This document shows positions 63,215-64,000 of a stretch of 64,000 nt of DNA, piece by piece (positions within the stretch are counted from its first letter, which is position 1; each line of letters starts with the position of its first letter). Made by a program: the position numbers and the translations under genes. This DNA comes from Vreelandella boliviensis LC1 (GTDB lineage Bacteria; Pseudomonadota; Gammaproteobacteria; Pseudomonadales; Halomonadaceae). The notes beneath the pieces are model-generated. The model was not told the origin of the DNA and ran no database searches. It worked only from the letters and a program-made list of their open reading frames with translations. Where the stretch lies: contig NZ_JH393258.1 of the NCBI RefSeq assembly GCF_000236035.1, forward strand, positions 62,001 to 126,000. Reading direction: 5' to 3'.

Positions 63215-64000
63215 TCAAGAACCCTGCTCGACCAGCGTTAATATAGTCACGTGACGTCGAATACTCTTTATCAAAGGCATTTTCTAGCGTAACACGAGCG
63301 CTCCAGAGTGGCGCAAACCGCCATCCTGCGCGCAGGTTAACCAGTCCATAGCCCCCTAACCGCTGGGTATTGGCGACGTTATCGTAGCGGTAACCCTGCG
63401 CGACTAACGAGCCCCCAAACGACCAATCGCCAAGCTCGCGGTCTGCATCCAGGCGCACACTTTGACTGGCACGGCGAGCTAATCGATTACCGGTATCTCG
63501 ATCTTCCGGATCCAGATAGGTAAAGGCAGCCTGGAGTGTCCAATCGTTGACCTCGACCCCGCTGGCTAGCTCGGCACCCCGTATACGCGCACGGTTAACG
63601 TTTTGCGGTGCCCATAAACCACTCGACGTTGGTGCCCAGGCAATCAGATCATCGTAATCGTTTTGAAAGGCGGCCAAATCCCAGAACCACTGGCTATATT
63701 GGCCGCGAACACCCACTTCAACAGTTTCGGAGGTTTCCGGATTGAGATCGGGGTTGCCAGAATTCGGCCAATAGAGGTCATTGAAGCTCGGCGCTTTGAA
63801 CGCAGTACCCACACTGGCACGCAGTGTGTGATCGTTATCCAGCTCGTAGCCTAGCGCCAAGCTGCCGGTGACTTCATCGTCATAGGCTTCGTTGTCGTCG
63901 TAACGCAGGCTGGCTTGAATGGTGAACGGCGAAAAGTCGAGCAGTCCTTGGGTAAACACAGCGGTGTTATCGCGGCTGGTGACATCAAAATCGTTGGTGC
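63195..64000 (-). CDS. btuB: TonB-dependent vitamin B12 receptor, C-terminal part (5' end outside window)
   Basis: This is the C-terminal 268 residues of a TonB-dependent outer-membrane receptor: beta strands such as SLALGYELDNDHTLRASVGTA, FKAPSFNDLYWPNSGNPDLNPE (the standard FKAP-N-L-P-N-L-PE motif) and RVTLENAFDKEYSTSRDY near the end. The barrel ends with FLSVHFGQ. The context, with btuF, btuC and btuD next to it, assigns it to B12. The frame is open to the right edge of the window. Confidence 0.9.
   Translation of the reverse strand, partial: TNDFDVTSRDNTAVFTQGLLDFSPFTIQASLRYDDNEAYDDEVTGSLALGYELDNDHTLRASVGTAFKAPSFNDLYWPNSGNPDLNPETSETVEVGVRGQYSQWFWDLAAFQNDYDDLIAWAPTSSGLWAPQNVNRARIRGAELASGVEVNDWTLQAAFTYLDPEDRDTGNRLARRASQSVRLDADRELGDWSFGGSLVAQGYRYDNVANTQRLGGYGLVNLRAGWRFAPLWSARVTLENAFDKEYSTSRDYINAGRAGFLSVHFGQ

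Noticed and set aside
1-64000. CRISPR arrays, tRNA or rRNA genes
   Set aside because: No regularly spaced direct repeats or recognisable tRNA/rRNA sequences were seen on reading the window; a dedicated scan was not possible.

Overview
The window looks like a piece of a halophilic gammaproteobacterial chromosome, most likely Halomonadaceae (Halomonas or a close relative). This rests on the moderately GC-rich coding style, the aerobic cobalamin set, the gene families present and palindromic intergenic repeats. I infer the taxon from gene content only, and no rRNA gene is present to confirm it.

Region 1 (1-9.6 kb): the end of pepQ, an OmpW porin, a candidate small RNA with a sigma54-type promoter and an NtrC-like upstream site, then a two-gene oxidation operon (flavin monooxygenase plus butanediol-type dehydrogenase). 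That operon has its own sigma54 promoter, two enhancer-like palindromes and a divergent AcoR-type activator. A MoxR/VWA chaperone-like pair follows.

Region 2 (9.7-31.7 kb): ordinary housekeeping and accessory genes: RidA proteins, cobQ, an Ada-type repair fusion, glutaminase, LysE and DUF1206 membrane proteins, and an NfeD-slipin operon. An IS3-family element has cut off the DNA-binding end of a GlxA-type regulator. A SoxR gene has a near-perfect sox box placed in the promoter of a divergent VOC protein. RlmF, RhlE and a short Rho-like ATPase without the usual N-terminal RNA-binding domain close the region.

Region 3 (31.7-36.5 kb): an AT-rich island of five minus-strand genes of mostly unknown function: a small four-helix membrane protein, a SIR2-like protein, a C-terminally anchored membrane protein interrupted by a frameshift at an A7 tract, a two-helix/coiled-coil protein, and a protein with a faint ADP-ribosyltransferase look. 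It resembles a defence or conflict locus and is the best candidate for an undescribed system.

Region 4 (37.6-57.1 kb): a nearly complete aerobic, late-cobalt-insertion corrin pathway: chlID, cobO, cobB, cobW, cobN, cobG, cobH, cobI, cobJ, cobL, cobE, cobM and cobF on the minus strand, with cobK inverted inside the run. Upstream and divergent is a cobalamin riboswitch followed by a FecBCD/BtuFCD-type ABC importer. The chelatase is CobN paired with a fused ChlI-ChlD protein, with no CobS/CobT here. cobA, cobC/D, cobU/P, cobS/V and cobT are not in the window.

Region 5 (57.1-64 kb): a tautomerase, a sugar-type epimerase/dehydrogenase, an AraC regulator with an EamA exporter, and a second B12-type import cluster (btuB partial, btuF, btuC, btuD). 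The organism thus seems able both to make corrinoids and to import them or their metal by two systems.
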